DNA from: Rhodococcoides trifolii
GTDB taxonomy: Bacteria; Actinomycetota; Actinomycetes; Mycobacteriales; Mycobacteriaceae
NCBI RefSeq assembly: GCF_014635345.1
Contig: NZ_BMCU01000002.1
Coordinates: 1,054,001 to 1,118,000, forward strand
Reading direction: 5' to 3'
DNA length: 64,000 nucleotides
Part shown: in pieces, positions 20,936 to 29,892 of the stretch
Layout of the letters: every line of letters starts with the position of its first letter
Position numbering within the stretch: the first letter of the stretch is position 1
Position numbers and translations under genes: made by a program
Notes under the pieces: model-generated
Database searches by the model: none
What the model was told of the DNA's origin: nothing
The model's input: the letters and a program-made list of their open reading frames with translations, nothing else

Positions 20936-23035
20936 TTATCCCTTCACTGTGGTGATCGAGCGCTGCGCGGCGGCGGCCACGGCTTCGGCGGTGAATCCGT
21001 ACTCACGGAACAGCGTTGCGGCGTCTGCAGATTCGCCGAAGTGCTCCAGGGAGACGGTCTCGCCGGCGTCGCCGACGAGCTTGTGCCACGACATCGCGAT
21101 GCCGGCTTCGACGGACACCCGCGCCTTCACGGTCGGCGGGATCACCTGATCGCGGTACGTCTGATCCTGACTTTCGAACCACTCCATGCACGGCATGGAG
21201 ACGACCCGTGCGGCGATTCCCTGTTCCTTCAGCAACGTTGCCGCTTCGACGGCGTACTGCACCTCGGACCCGGTACCGATCAGCACGACGTCGGGCGCGC
21301 CGTTCTCGGCATCGGACAGCACGTATCCGCCCTTGGACACTCCCTCGTACGAGGTGCCCTCCAGAATCGGCACACCCTGACGGGTGAGCGCGAGCCCGAC
21401 CGGTCCGCTGCTGGACGACCGCGCGAGCACGGACTGCCACGCGTGCGCGGTCTCGTTTGCGTCGGCGGGTCGGACCACGGACAGGTTCGGGATGGCGCGC
21501 AGTGCGGTCAGGTGCTCGACCGGCTGGTGCGTCGGACCGTCCTCGCCCAGGCCGACCGAATCGTGGGTCCACACGTAGATCGGATCGATGTCCATCAGCG
21601 ACGCGAGTCGCACAGCGCCGCGCATGTAGTCGCTGAACTGCATGAACGTGCCGCCGTACGCGCGGGTCGGGCCGTGCATGACGATGCCGGACAGAATTGC
21701 GCCCATCGCGTGCTCGCGGATGCCGAAGTGCAGCGTGCGGCCGTAGGGTTCGGCATCCCAGTCGTCGGTCGAGATCGACGTGGGTCCGAAGGACTTGGCA
21801 CCCTTCATGGTCGTGTTGTTGCTGCCGGCGAGGTCGGCGGAGCCACCCCACAACTCGGGCAGAATGTCTGCGACGGCGTTCAGAACCTCACCCGAGGCGG
21901 CGCGGGTGGCGACCGCCTTGCCGCCCACCTCCCAGGTCGGCAGCGCGTCGGTCCATCCTTCGGGCAACGTGCCTTCGGTCAGGCGGTCCAGCAGCTTCTT
22001 GCGCTCGGGCTCGCGCTCGGCCCACGCGGCGAACTCGGAGTCCCACTCCGCATGCGCCTTGCGGCCGCGCTCCTGCAGCTCGCGCGTGTGGCCGATGACC
22101 TCGTCGGACACCTCGAAGGTCTTGCTCGGATCGAAGCCGAGCTTCTCCTTGACCGCGGCCACTTCGTCGTCGCCGAGCGCGGCGCCGTGCACGGCTCCGG
22201 TGTTCATCATGTTGGGAGCGGGGAAGCCGATGATCGTGCGGAGCAGAATGATCGACGGCTTGTCGGTGACGGCCTTCGCTGCCTCGACGGCCTCTTCGAT
22301 TGCGGTGACGTTCTCGCCGCCCTCGACGATCTGGACGTGCCAGCCGTAGGCCTCGTAGCGCTTCGCGGTGTCCTCGGACAGGGCGATGTCCGTCGAATGC
22401 TCGATGGAGATCTTGTTGTCGTCGTAGAACAGGATGAGGTTCCCGAGCTGCTGCGTGCCGGCGAGCGACGACGCCTCGGACGTGATGCCCTCTTCGATGT
22501 CACCGTCGGATGCGACGACGTAGATGTAGTGATCGAACGGGCTTTCACCCAGCGCGGGTTCGGGATCGAACAGACCGCGTTCGCGGCGGGCCGCCATGGC
22601 CATGCCGACGGCGGAAGCCAGTCCCTGGCCGAGCGGCCCGGTCGTGATCTCGACGCCCTTGGTGTGGCGGAATTCGGGGTGGCCGGGGGTCTTCGACTTC
22701 CAGGTGCGGAGCGACTCGATGTCGATCAGTTCCAGGCCGAACCCACCGAGGTAGAGCTGAATGTAGAGGGTCAGGCTCGAGTGACCGCAGGAGAGGACGA
22801 AGCGGTCGCGGCCGATCCAGGTCGTGTCCGTCGGATCGTGGCGCATCGTGCGCTGGAACAACGTGTACGCCAGCGGCGCGAGGCTCATGGCCGTGCCGGG
22901 GTGGCCGTTGCCGACCTTCTGCACCGCATCCGCGGCGAGAACACGCACGGTGTCGACCGATCGCGTGTCGAGGTCGGTCCAGCCGTCGGGGTGGTGCGGC
23001 GTGGTGAGAACGGAAATGTCGTCTGTGATCGACAC
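20936..23035 (-). CDS. tkt: transketolase
   Basis: A 699-residue thiamine diphosphate enzyme of the pentose phosphate pathway. The open frame runs on to 23239, but the start is taken as GTG 23035, 8 nt after AGGAGA, giving a normal family length ([11 protein letters not shown] at the N-terminus). [16 protein letters not shown], the ThDP site [18 protein letters not shown] and the pyrimidine-domain motif [17 protein letters not shown] are intact. It heads the operon. A TAGGCT hexamer at 23136-23131 on the minus strand could be its -10, giving a leader of about 90 nt. Confidence 0.96.
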   Translation of the reverse strand: MSITDDISVLTTPHHPDGWTDLDTRSVDTVRVLAADAVQKVGNGHPGTAMSLAPLAYTLFQRTMRHDPTDTTWIGRDRFVLSCGHSSLTLYIQLYLGGFGLELIDIESLRTWKSKTPGHPEFRHTKGVEITTGPLGQGLASAVGMAMAARRERGLFDPEPALGESPFDHYIYVVASDGDIEEGITSEASSLAGTQQLGNLILFYDDNKISIEHSTDIALSEDTAKRYEAYGWHVQIVEGGENVTAIEEAVEAAKAVTDKPSIILLRTIIGFPAPNMMNTGAVHGAALGDDEVAAVKEKLGFDPSKTFEVSDEVIGHTRELQERGRKAHAEWDSEFAAWAEREPERKKLLDRLTEGTLPEGWTDALPTWEVGGKAVATRAASGEVLNAVADILPELWGGSADLAGSNNTTMKGAKSFGPTSISTDDWDAEPYGRTLHFGIREHAMGAILSGIVMHGPTRAYGGTFMQFSDYMRGAVRLASLMDIDPIYVWTHDSVGLGEDGPTHQPVEHLTALRAIPNLSVVRPADANETAHAWQSVLARSSSSGPVGLALTRQGVPILEGTSYEGVSKGGYVLSDAENGAPDVVLIGTGSEVQYAVEAATLLKEQGIAARVVSMPCMEWFESQDQTYRDQVIPPTVKARVSVEAGIAMSWHKLVGDAGETVSLEHFGESADAATLFREYGFTAEAVAAAAQRSITTVKG

Positions 23036-23342
23036 GAGGAGAGGTCTCCTGACGGTTGAGAGGGGACAGGGCCACGCCTCGGGACAGACCCCGAGACGAA
23101 ATCCTGCCGACGGTGGGACATCTGTGGTCCAGCCTAGTTCCGGTTGGACCTTGCCCGCGACCTGTCCTGCCCGGCCGCGACATGTACGTCGCCGGTTGCC
23201 CCGCGGCCGACGCATCGACACGTCGTGTGTGTCACCCACGACCGATTGGGGTGCCGCCGGTGATGGCGTCTACCATCGCTTGTAGTAGCAGTGAGCTTTC
23301 TGGTCGAGCTTTCCCGATTTACGACAGTCACAGGAGATACGA
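23036..23342. other. 307-bp divergent region between tkt and ctaB
   Basis: No coding region. It holds the tkt Shine-Dalgarno (AGGAGA), a candidate tkt -10 (TAGGCT, minus, 23136-23131), a candidate ctaB -10 (TACCAT, plus, 23271-23276) and the ctaB ribosome binding site AGGAGA at about 23333-23338. A short inverted pair TCGGGAC..., GACCCCGAGA near 23078-23096 was noted but is weak. Confidence 0.5.
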
Positions 23343-24329
23343 GTGCGGATAGGGCAGCGCCCCGGTGGACACGGGTTCGCCGACACATCCGCATCGGAAG
23401 TGACGACGTCGGCACCGCAATCGAGGCTCGGACAACTCACCGCCAAGCCGCTCGCCTACATTGCGCTGACCAAGCCTCGCGTCATCGAGCTTCTCCTCGT
23501 CGCGACCATTCCGACGATGCTGCTCGCCGATCGCGGCAACGTGAACCTGCCCCTTTTGCTGGCGACGCTTTTCGGTGGCTGGATGGGTGCGGCCTCGGCC
23601 AACACCCTGAACTGCGTGGCCGACGCCGACATCGACAAGCTGATGAAGCGCACCGCCCGTCGCCCGCTTGCGCGTGCCGCCGTTCCCACATCGCACGCGT
23701 TCGTGTTCGGAACGGCCCTCGGCATCGCGTCGTTCCTGTGGCTGTGGTGGGCCGCCAACCTGCTCAGCGGGTTGCTCGTCGTTGCGACCATCTTGTTCTA
23801 CGTCTTCGTCTACACCCTCGGACTCAAGCGGCGGACGTCGCAGAACGTGGTCTGGGGCGGCGCCGCCGGCTGCATGCCTGCACTCGTCGGCTGGTCCGCG
23901 GTCACGGGCACCGTCGGCTGGCAAGCCATCGTTCTGTTCCTAGTCATCTTCTTCTGGACGCCGCCGCACACCTGGGCGCTGGCTATGCGATACAAGGACG
24001 ACTACAAAGCCGCGGGCGTGCCGATGCTGCCGGTCGTCGCGACTGAGAAGGTCGTCACCAAGCAGATCGTCATCTACACCTGGCTCACCGTCGCTGCGAC
24101 CCTTGCGCTCGTCCCGGCTACCGGCGTCGTCTATGCGGCCGTCGCACTCGTGGCCGGTGCCTGGTTCCTCCTCATGGCGCACCAGCTGTACTCCGGTGTG
24201 CGCCGCGGCGAGCCGGTGAAGCCCCTGCGTCTGTTTCTGCAGTCGAACAACTATCTGTCTGTCGTCTTCATCGGTCTGGCGGTCGATTCCGTGCTGAACA
24301 TGGGAACCGTGGCGTCGTTCTTCTCCTGA
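23343..24329 (+). CDS. ctaB: protoheme IX farnesyltransferase (heme O synthase)
   Basis: A 328-residue UbiA-family membrane enzyme that adds farnesyl to heme B for cytochrome aa3. [12 protein letters not shown] opens the first helix. The first Asp-rich motif is [20 protein letters not shown] and the second loop carries [17 protein letters not shown]. About nine hydrophobic helices are visible. GTG 23343 lies 4 nt after AGGAGATAC. It works with ctaA (28069-29043), which oxidises heme O to heme A. Divergence from tkt is conserved in mycobacteria. Confidence 0.95.
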   Translation: MRIGQRPGGHGFADTSASEVTTSAPQSRLGQLTAKPLAYIALTKPRVIELLLVATIPTMLLADRGNVNLPLLLATLFGGWMGAASANTLNCVADADIDKLMKRTARRPLARAAVPTSHAFVFGTALGIASFLWLWWAANLLSGLLVVATILFYVFVYTLGLKRRTSQNVVWGGAAGCMPALVGWSAVTGTVGWQAIVLFLVIFFWTPPHTWALAMRYKDDYKAAGVPMLPVVATEKVVTKQIVIYTWLTVAATLALVPATGVVYAAVALVAGAWFLLMAHQLYSGVRRGEPVKPLRLFLQSNNYLSVVFIGLAVDSVLNMGTVASFFS

Positions 24330-24471
24330 GGCGAGATACGTACGAAGGTGTTTCGCTCCGACGTCCCGTTTCGCGACAGAGTGGAACGGCAGCGGTGGTC
24401 CGGGGTTGAAGACCAACGCTGGTGTTCCTGTTTCAAGGTCAGGAGAGTTTCATCAGCGATTCGTTTGATCC

Positions 24472-25311
24472 ATGACTCGACTCGAGACTGTTCACGAGAT
24501 TGTCGGGCCCTGGTCGCTCGCCACCAGTAAGCGATTCTGGGAGGGTTTCACCCCCGGCAGACTTGTATCCCAGACGCAGGCCGCAGGCATCCACACCGCT
24601 TTCCTCTGCGATACCGACTGGCAGCGGGTCGATGCCGTCATCACCCAGGACGGGCCGTCCGTCCGCATCGTGGTCGAGGGCCCGGGCGAGCTGGATGCTG
24701 CGACCGAGCAGGTACGTCGGCTGCTGTCGATAGACATCGATGGACGCGGCTGGCCCGATGTCGCGGCGCGCGATGGGGTCATTGCGGATGCGCAGGCCCG
24801 GCTCAGTGGGTTCCGGCCGTGCGGCTTCTTCTCGCCCTACGAGGCGGCCGTGTGGTCGGTGCTGACCCAGCGCCTGGCTGTAAGGCAGGCGGCGGCGATC
24901 AAGAGACGCCTCCTGCAGCAGCTCGGCGACGACGGAGCCTTTCCGTCCCCGGCCACTCTGCGTGCGGAATCCCTCGATCTGCCCGGACGCAAGGCGGAGT
25001 ACCTGCATGCGATCGCCGAGGCCGCTCTCGACGGCCAGCTCGCCGGCTCTCGTCTTCGCTCGCTGCAGCCGGCCGATGCGATGGCCGGGGTGCAGAGCAT
25101 CCTGGGGATGGGACCGTTCTCGGCCGAGCTCGTGGTGATCCGCGGGGCCAACTTTCCCGATGTGCTGCCCCGCAACGAAAGCCACCTGAAGGACGAAATC
25201 GCCAAGCGCTACGGCGGTGATCGCTCGATCGACCAGATCACCGAAGCGTGGAAACCGTTCCGCTCATGGGCAACGGTGCACCTGCGTGCGCTGCGGGAGC
25301 TCGACAAGTAG
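24472..25311 (+). CDS. AlkA-like DNA glycosylase, HhH-GPD fold
   Basis: A 279-residue protein like the 3-methyladenine DNA glycosylase II family. The helix-hairpin-helix is GVQSILGMGPFSAELVVIRG (about residues 204-223) and the C-terminus WKPFRSWATVHLRAL matches AlkA. In an ungapped alignment from this motif the catalytic Asp238 of AlkA falls on Glu236 here (LPRNESHLK), so activity or mechanism may differ. The N-terminal AlkA domain is short. ATG 24472 has no clear ribosome binding site. The 142 bp before it shows no gene. Confidence 0.75.
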   Translation: MTRLETVHEIVGPWSLATSKRFWEGFTPGRLVSQTQAAGIHTAFLCDTDWQRVDAVITQDGPSVRIVVEGPGELDAATEQVRRLLSIDIDGRGWPDVAARDGVIADAQARLSGFRPCGFFSPYEAAVWSVLTQRLAVRQAAAIKRRLLQQLGDDGAFPSPATLRAESLDLPGRKAEYLHAIAEAALDGQLAGSRLRSLQPADAMAGVQSILGMGPFSAELVVIRGANFPDVLPRNESHLKDEIAKRYGGDRSIDQITEAWKPFRSWATVHLRALRELDK

Positions 25312-25423
25312 CAAGGCAATTCTTGTGCAGCTGAATGCGCGAAGTGCGTTGAACCGCTGAACAGTAGATCGAATGGACTCGCTACGGTCGACATCAGACG
25401 ACGCGGCAACAGAGGAGTTCACG

Positions 25424-26650
25424 ATGGCGACATCGCCAGCAGCAAACGGATCCTTCGATGTGGCCCGATTCAGGGCGTTCTTCCCCTCGTTGGCCGACGC
25501 CGAATGGGCATTCTTCGACGGTCCCGGAGGTACGCAGACTCCGACGCCCGTCGGCGACGCGATCGCTCAGGCTCTGACGTTGCCGCTGTCGAACCGGGGA
25601 GCCACCTCGGTCGGCGCGCGCAACGCCGACAGGATCGTTCTCGAATGCCGTTCTGCAGTCGGCGATCTCCTCGGGATCGAGCCCGATCTGGCCATCCACG
25701 GACGCAGTGCCACCGCGCTCAACTATCACCTCGCGCATGCGATCAGTGCGGACTGGACACCCGGCGACGAGGTAGTCGTGACGCGCCTCGATCACGATTC
25801 CAACGTGCGGCCGTGGATCGAGGTGGCTCGCCGCACCGGCGCCGTCGTCCGATGGGTCGACTTCGACCCCGAGACTGGGGAACTGACCGCCGACGCCGTC
25901 TCCGAAGTGCTGTCCGAGCGCACTCGAATCGTCGCGCTGACCGCAGCCTCGAACCTGATCGGAACCATTCCGGACGTGGCGGCCATCGCCGAGGTCGTCC
26001 ACCGAGTCGGCGGTCTGGTGTACGTCGACGGTGTGCACTACGCGGCGCATCACCCCGTGGACATGGCGACGCTCGGTGCAGACTTCTTCGTCTTCTCTCC
26101 GTACAAATTGCTCGGACCGCACTGCGCGTTCGCAACCGGTCGGCGGGACCTCCTCGACAACCTCCGGCCGGAAAAGCTGGACCCGTCCAGCAACGCACTA
26201 CCCGAACGGTTCGAGCTGGGCACCCTCCCTTACGAACAGATGGCGGGTGTCACGGCAGCGATTGACTTCGTGGCAGCCGTTGCGCCACAACGGGATCGGC
26301 GCAGCGCCCTCGTCGCCGCGATGTCGACCATCGATCAGCACGAGGGCCGGTTGCTCCGTCGTATCGAGCAGGGCGTCGGTGAACTGCCGGGCGTGACCAT
26401 GTACTCACGAGCGCTCGAGCGAACGCCCACAGTGCTTTTCACGATCGACGGAATGTCCGCTGCAACGATCGCCGGACGACTCGGAGAGCTGAAGATCGCG
26501 GTCGGAGCCGGCGCCTTCTATTGCGACGAGGGGGCTCGACACCTGGGGTTGAGTACCGAGGGAGCAGTGCGAGTCGGGGTTGCGCCCTACAACGACGACG
26601 AAGACGTCGACCGGTTGCTCGACGCGTTGGTCAAGGTCACGCGGAGGTAG
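25424..26650 (+). CDS. cysteine desulfurase-like protein, class V aminotransferase
   Basis: A 408-residue PLP enzyme related to SufS but of a separate, stand-alone group. WAFFDGPGGTQTP is near the N-terminus, VYVDGVHYAAH carries the PLP Asp, the Schiff-base lysine is Lys228 in SPYKLLGPHC, and Cys367 in FYCDEGARH lies at the position of the SufS catalytic Cys. ATG 25424 follows GAGGAG, so it is preferred over the in-frame ATG 25373. True desulfurase activity is unproven; it could be a kynureninase- or isopenicillin epimerase-like enzyme. It converges on qor. Confidence 0.82.
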   Translation: MATSPAANGSFDVARFRAFFPSLADAEWAFFDGPGGTQTPTPVGDAIAQALTLPLSNRGATSVGARNADRIVLECRSAVGDLLGIEPDLAIHGRSATALNYHLAHAISADWTPGDEVVVTRLDHDSNVRPWIEVARRTGAVVRWVDFDPETGELTADAVSEVLSERTRIVALTAASNLIGTIPDVAAIAEVVHRVGGLVYVDGVHYAAHHPVDMATLGADFFVFSPYKLLGPHCAFATGRRDLLDNLRPEKLDPSSNALPERFELGTLPYEQMAGVTAAIDFVAAVAPQRDRRSALVAAMSTIDQHEGRLLRRIEQGVGELPGVTMYSRALERTPTVLFTIDGMSAATIAGRLGELKIAVGAGAFYCDEGARHLGLSTEGAVRVGVAPYNDDEDVDRLLDALVKVTRR

Positions 26651-26670
26651 GAAGATTCCGACCGGAAGGG

Positions 26671-27636
26671 TCAGGGCACCAGAACGATGGACCCGGTCGT
26701 CGCCCGCGCTTCCAGATCGGTGTGGGCTCGCGCGGCCTCGGCCAAGGGATATTCCGCGCCGACACGCACGGAGAGGGTCCCGTCGGACAGCAGGTTCAAT
26801 ACTTCACCGCCGCGCCATTCCAGTTCTTCGCGGTTGCGCACGTGGTGCGCCAGCGTCGGACGGGTGACGAACAGCGAGCCCAGACCGTTCAGACGCTGCA
26901 GATCGAACGGCGGGACCGGTCCGCTCGCGGCTCCGAACAAGGCGACTGTGCCGCGGACGCGAGTCGACGCAACCGACGCCTCGAACGTCGACTTTCCGAC
27001 CCCGTCGTAGGTGGCGTGCACGCCTTCTCCGCCCGTGAGGTCACGGACCTCGGCTGCCACGTCCGCCTCGTACCGCAGCACGTGATCGGCGCCGGCGCCG
27101 CGAGAGAGTTCTTCCTTCTCGTCGGTGGACACGGTGGTGATCACCGTCGCCCCTTTGGCCTTCGCCAGTTGGGTGAGCAGCAACCCGGTACCGCCCGCAC
27201 CGGCGTGGACGAGCACGACGTCCCCCGACTGGATCGGGTAGGTCGAGTTGGCGAGGTAGTGGGCCGTCATGCCCTGGAGCAGCACGGAGGCTGCTTGGGG
27301 AGCCGACACGTGGTCCGGAACGTGCAGTGCCTTGTCGGCCGCGACGACGACCTTCTCGGCGTAGCTTCCGGGGGCGGCGGACCACGCGACGCGGTCGCCC
27401 ACGGCGAACTGCGTGACCTGTGCGCCGACGGCTTCGACGACGCCCGACCCTTCGTCGCCGACGGTGTAGGGGAGCGGACGCGGATACATTCCGCTTCGGA
27501 AGTACGTGTCGATGAAGTTGATGCCCGCGGCGTCGACCGCAACGAGCAGGTCGGTCTCACCGGGCTGCGGATCCGGAACCTCCGTGTACTCGAGTACTTC
27601 GGGTCCACCGGTCTTGTTTACGACGACAGCGTGCAT
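26671..27636 (-). CDS. qor: NADPH:quinone oxidoreductase, zinc-independent MDR family
   Basis: A 321-residue medium-chain dehydrogenase. The GroES-like N-terminus (GDEGSGVVEAVGAQV) lacks the zinc-ligand cysteines of alcohol dehydrogenases, and VLVHAGAGGTGLLLTQLAK is the NADPH-binding motif. It probably reduces quinones or enals by one or two electrons. The order qor, small protein, ctaA is the same as Rv1454c-Rv1456c (from memory). CAGACT lies 6 nt before ATG 27636, and only 35 bp separates it from the divergent small gene. Confidence 0.9.
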   Translation of the reverse strand: MHAVVVNKTGGPEVLEYTEVPDPQPGETDLLVAVDAAGINFIDTYFRSGMYPRPLPYTVGDEGSGVVEAVGAQVTQFAVGDRVAWSAAPGSYAEKVVVAADKALHVPDHVSAPQAASVLLQGMTAHYLANSTYPIQSGDVVLVHAGAGGTGLLLTQLAKAKGATVITTVSTDEKEELSRGAGADHVLRYEADVAAEVRDLTGGEGVHATYDGVGKSTFEASVASTRVRGTVALFGAASGPVPPFDLQRLNGLGSLFVTRPTLAHHVRNREELEWRGGEVLNLLSDGTLSVRVGAEYPLAEAARAHTDLEARATTGSIVLVP

Positions 27637-27642
27637 GAAACG

Positions 27643-27665
27643 AGTCTGGCATGCCGCGGTAAAGT
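27643..27665. promoter_or_regulatory. overlapping divergent promoters of qor and small gene
   Basis: Minus: CAGACT (27648-27643), 6 nt before qor ATG 27636. Plus: TAAAGT (27660-27665), 6 nt before ATG 27672. Each -35 region would fall on the other promoter's start region, so polymerases cannot bind both at once. Confidence 0.5.
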
Positions 27666-27671
27666 TTGGCC

Positions 27672-28058
27672 ATGACCACGCACAGCATCGAGAACTCCGA
27701 TCTCGGCGAGCCGGGAACCGATACGGAGACCGCGGCGCCGCCGAAGCATCTGGTGAGTTCGATCTCGTCTTTCGTTGCGGCGCACGGCGGTTCGGCGAAG
27801 GCCGTACTGCAGCCGCTGGGTCGCGCCGGCGTTCGCATCACCCTGGTCGGGTCGGACGGGATCCTGGGCGATCGCGTGGCACCGGATCTGACGACAGCAC
27901 AGAACGTGGTGAAGCATCTCGACAACGTCGAAGTTGCGAAGTGGGATCGTGAACTCTCCAGTGTCGTGACACCGCGCAAGGGTCATTTTGCGCAGATGGC
28001 CGGCTGGGTCGCGAAGCAGACCAAGTTCCCGAAGGCGCGGAACGAGCCGATCAGCTAG
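27672..28058 (+). CDS. conserved actinobacterial protein (Rv1455-like)
   Basis: A 128-residue soluble protein with no recognised domain. It has no signal peptide or membrane segment. The C-terminal half is rich in charged residues and ends HFAQMAGWVAKQTKFPKARNEPIS. Its place between qor and ctaA matches Rv1455 of M. tuberculosis, from memory. ATG 27672 is preferred over a TTG two codons upstream because it is 6 nt after TAAAGT. Function unknown. It converges on ctaA with 10 bp between stops. Confidence 0.7.
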   Translation: MTTHSIENSDLGEPGTDTETAAPPKHLVSSISSFVAAHGGSAKAVLQPLGRAGVRITLVGSDGILGDRVAPDLTTAQNVVKHLDNVEVAKWDRELSSVVTPRKGHFAQMAGWVAKQTKFPKARNEPIS

Positions 28059-28068
28059 TCGGTCGGTC

Positions 28069-29043
28069 TTACCTACCCGGCTCGACCTTCTCTTCCAGCT
28101 GTGCGGGTACCGCCTCGCGCGTCCGGCCTGCGGACCACAGCGCGGCGGTGGCTGCCGTGCAGAACGCAGCGCCCGCTACGTGGACGGCCACCAGTGCCGC
28201 AGGTACGTCGGTGATGTACTGCACGACGCCGACACCGGCCTGTGCGATCACCAGCACGACGACGACCTTGAGCCGCGTCTTCACCCGTTCCGACGCGCCG
28301 ACGGCGTACAGCCCGAACCCGAGCGCGACCAGCAACGCGAGGTAGGCGATCAGGAGGTCTGCGTGCAGGTGAACCAGTGTGGTGATCTCGACCTGTAGAC
28401 GGGGCACCGGCCTTTCGATGCTGGCGTCACCCGCGTGCGGGCCGGCGCCGGTCACCATGGTTCCGGCCACCAGCAGAAATCCCAGCACGACGCCGGTCAG
28501 TGCCGTCAGCAGGCGCAGGGGAGCGGGGATGGCGGCGACCGTGATGCCGTCGTCGGGCTGGTCGATCTTGCTGTACATCACCGTGGCGAGCCACACCATC
28601 AGCATCGACACGAGCAGGTGCACCGCCACGGTCCACCACAGCAGACCGGTCAGGACGGTGATGCCGCCGAGGACGGCTTGCAGCACGGTGCCGCCGGGCA
28701 TCAGCCACGCGTAGGCAAGGACTTCCCGACGCCTGCGCGCTCGAGTGACGGCAAGGACGATCGCGGCGGCGGCGAGCACCACAGCGAACGTCAGCATGCG
28801 GTTACCGAACTCGACAGCCTGGTGGATGACCGGAACCTCGGACACGCCGACGGGGGTGAAGCTGCCGGGGAAGCACTGTGGCCATGTCGGGCAACCCAGA
28901 CCGGACGCAGTGACCCGCACCACCGCGCCCGTGACGGAGATACCGCCCTGGGTCACGATGACCACGAACGCGATGATCTTCTGCACCCTCAGTGAGGGCA
29001 GCGGGAGACGGTCGACCACTCGGAGAAACCCTCGATACAGCAC
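28069..29043 (-). CDS. ctaA: heme A synthase
   Basis: A 324-residue membrane protein with eight predicted helices that converts heme O to heme A. VVRVTASGLGCPTWPQCFPG carries the conserved Cys pair of the first loop, and His residues in IHQAVEFGNRM and LVHLHADLL fit the heme ligands. An ATG at 29067 is possible, but GTG 29043 is exactly 6 nt after TACCAT and is the better start. It acts with ctaB for cytochrome aa3. A palindrome lies upstream of its promoter. Confidence 0.93.
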   Translation of the reverse strand: MLYRGFLRVVDRLPLPSLRVQKIIAFVVIVTQGGISVTGAVVRVTASGLGCPTWPQCFPGSFTPVGVSEVPVIHQAVEFGNRMLTFAVVLAAAAIVLAVTRARRRREVLAYAWLMPGGTVLQAVLGGITVLTGLLWWTVAVHLLVSMLMVWLATVMYSKIDQPDDGITVAAIPAPLRLLTALTGVVLGFLLVAGTMVTGAGPHAGDASIERPVPRLQVEITTLVHLHADLLIAYLALLVALGFGLYAVGASERVKTRLKVVVVLVIAQAGVGVVQYITDVPAALVAVHVAGAAFCTAATAALWSAGRTREAVPAQLEEKVEPGR

Positions 29044-29049
29044 TGTTCG

Positions 29050-29055
29050 ATGGTA
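29050..29055 (-). promoter_or_regulatory. candidate -10 of leaderless ctaA mRNA
   Basis: TACCAT on the minus strand, 6 nt before GTG 29043. Confidence 0.55.
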
Positions 29056-29067
29056 GATCGCGGGCAA

Positions 29068-29082
29068 ACTACACCGTGTAGT
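29068..29082. promoter_or_regulatory. 15-bp palindrome upstream of ctaA
   Basis: ACTACACCGTGTAGT: 7-bp arms around one base. It is centred about 32 bp upstream of the ctaA start codon and predicted transcript start, over the -35 position, and 10 bp past the stop of the ABC permease. Candidate repressor site; a short terminator is the alternative. Confidence 0.5.
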
Positions 29083-29091
29083 GGACCGCCC

Positions 29092-29892
29092 CTAGACGAA
29101 TTTGAACTTGCGAGTGGCAAGCCATCCGCATACGAGCGCCCACACTGCTAGGACGACCACAGCGAAGACGTCCACCGATCCACCGACGGCTCGCTCGAGT
29201 CCTTCCGCCAGCGCACCGGACGGAATCAAGCGCGCCACGGTGTGCACTCCCGCGGGAAGCGCGTCGGTGGCGAAGATGACGCTGCCCACGCCCAGCATCG
29301 CGAACCACAGGATGTTGGCCAGGGCCAGCACGATCTCCGCGCGGAGAGTTCCACCGAGCAACAGTCCCATCGCGGCGAACGTCACCGTTCCCAGCGCGAT
29401 GATGACGGCGCCGAGCGCGAGACCGCCGAGCTCCGGCCGCCACCCGAGGGCAGCACCGATCACGCCGAGCACCACCGACTGCAGGACCACCACGATCACG
29501 ACGGCGATCGATTTGCCCGCAATGATTCCCCAGCGCGGTAGCGCGGTGGCGCCGAGCCGTTTGAGGGCGCCGTACCGCCGGTCGAATCCGACGGCGATCG
29601 CCTGTCCGGTGAAGGCGGTCGACATGACGGCAACGGTCATCACTGCCGGAACGACGGTGTCGACGCGGTCCGTTCCCAGCTCTCCGAACGGGAGCAGGCA
29701 CAGCCCGATCAGGAGAGTGATGGGGATGAACAGCGTCAGCAGCAGTTGCTCGCCGTTACGAAGCAAGAGCGTGAGTTCGAGCTTGGACTGCGCGAACAGC
29801 ATCGATGCTTTGGGGGCCGGTCGCGGGTCGGGTGTGAACGTCCCCGGCTCGAATCGGTTGTCGACGCCGTCTGCTCGGCGGGTCGTGGTCAC
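29092..29892 (-). CDS. ABC-2 type transporter permease
   Basis: A 266-residue membrane protein with six predicted helices (LLLTLFIPITLLIGLCLLPF is the first). It pairs with the ATPase just upstream, whose stop overlaps the GTG 29892 start (GTGA); an open frame extends to 29991 inside the ATPase gene and is rejected. The pair resembles daunorubicin-type exporters and lies between ctaA and mptB as Rv1457c does (from memory). The substrate is unknown; proximity to mptB suggests an envelope component. Confidence 0.87.
   Translation of the reverse strand: MTTTRRADGVDNRFEPGTFTPDPRPAPKASMLFAQSKLELTLLLRNGEQLLLTLFIPITLLIGLCLLPFGELGTDRVDTVVPAVMTVAVMSTAFTGQAIAVGFDRRYGALKRLGATALPRWGIIAGKSIAVVIVVVLQSVVLGVIGAALGWRPELGGLALGAVIIALGTVTFAAMGLLLGGTLRAEIVLALANILWFAMLGVGSVIFATDALPAGVHTVARLIPSGALAEGLERAVGGSVDVFAVVVLAVWALVCGWLATRKFKFV

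Noticed and set aside
21041-23059. A 672-codon open frame antisense to transketolase
   Set aside because: Compositional shadow of tkt, no recognisable motif and no start signal.
29068-29082. The ctaA palindrome as an IdeR/DtxR iron box
   Set aside because: It lacks the TTAGGTTAGGCTAACCTAA-type pattern; the arms TACAC/GTGTA are unrelated.
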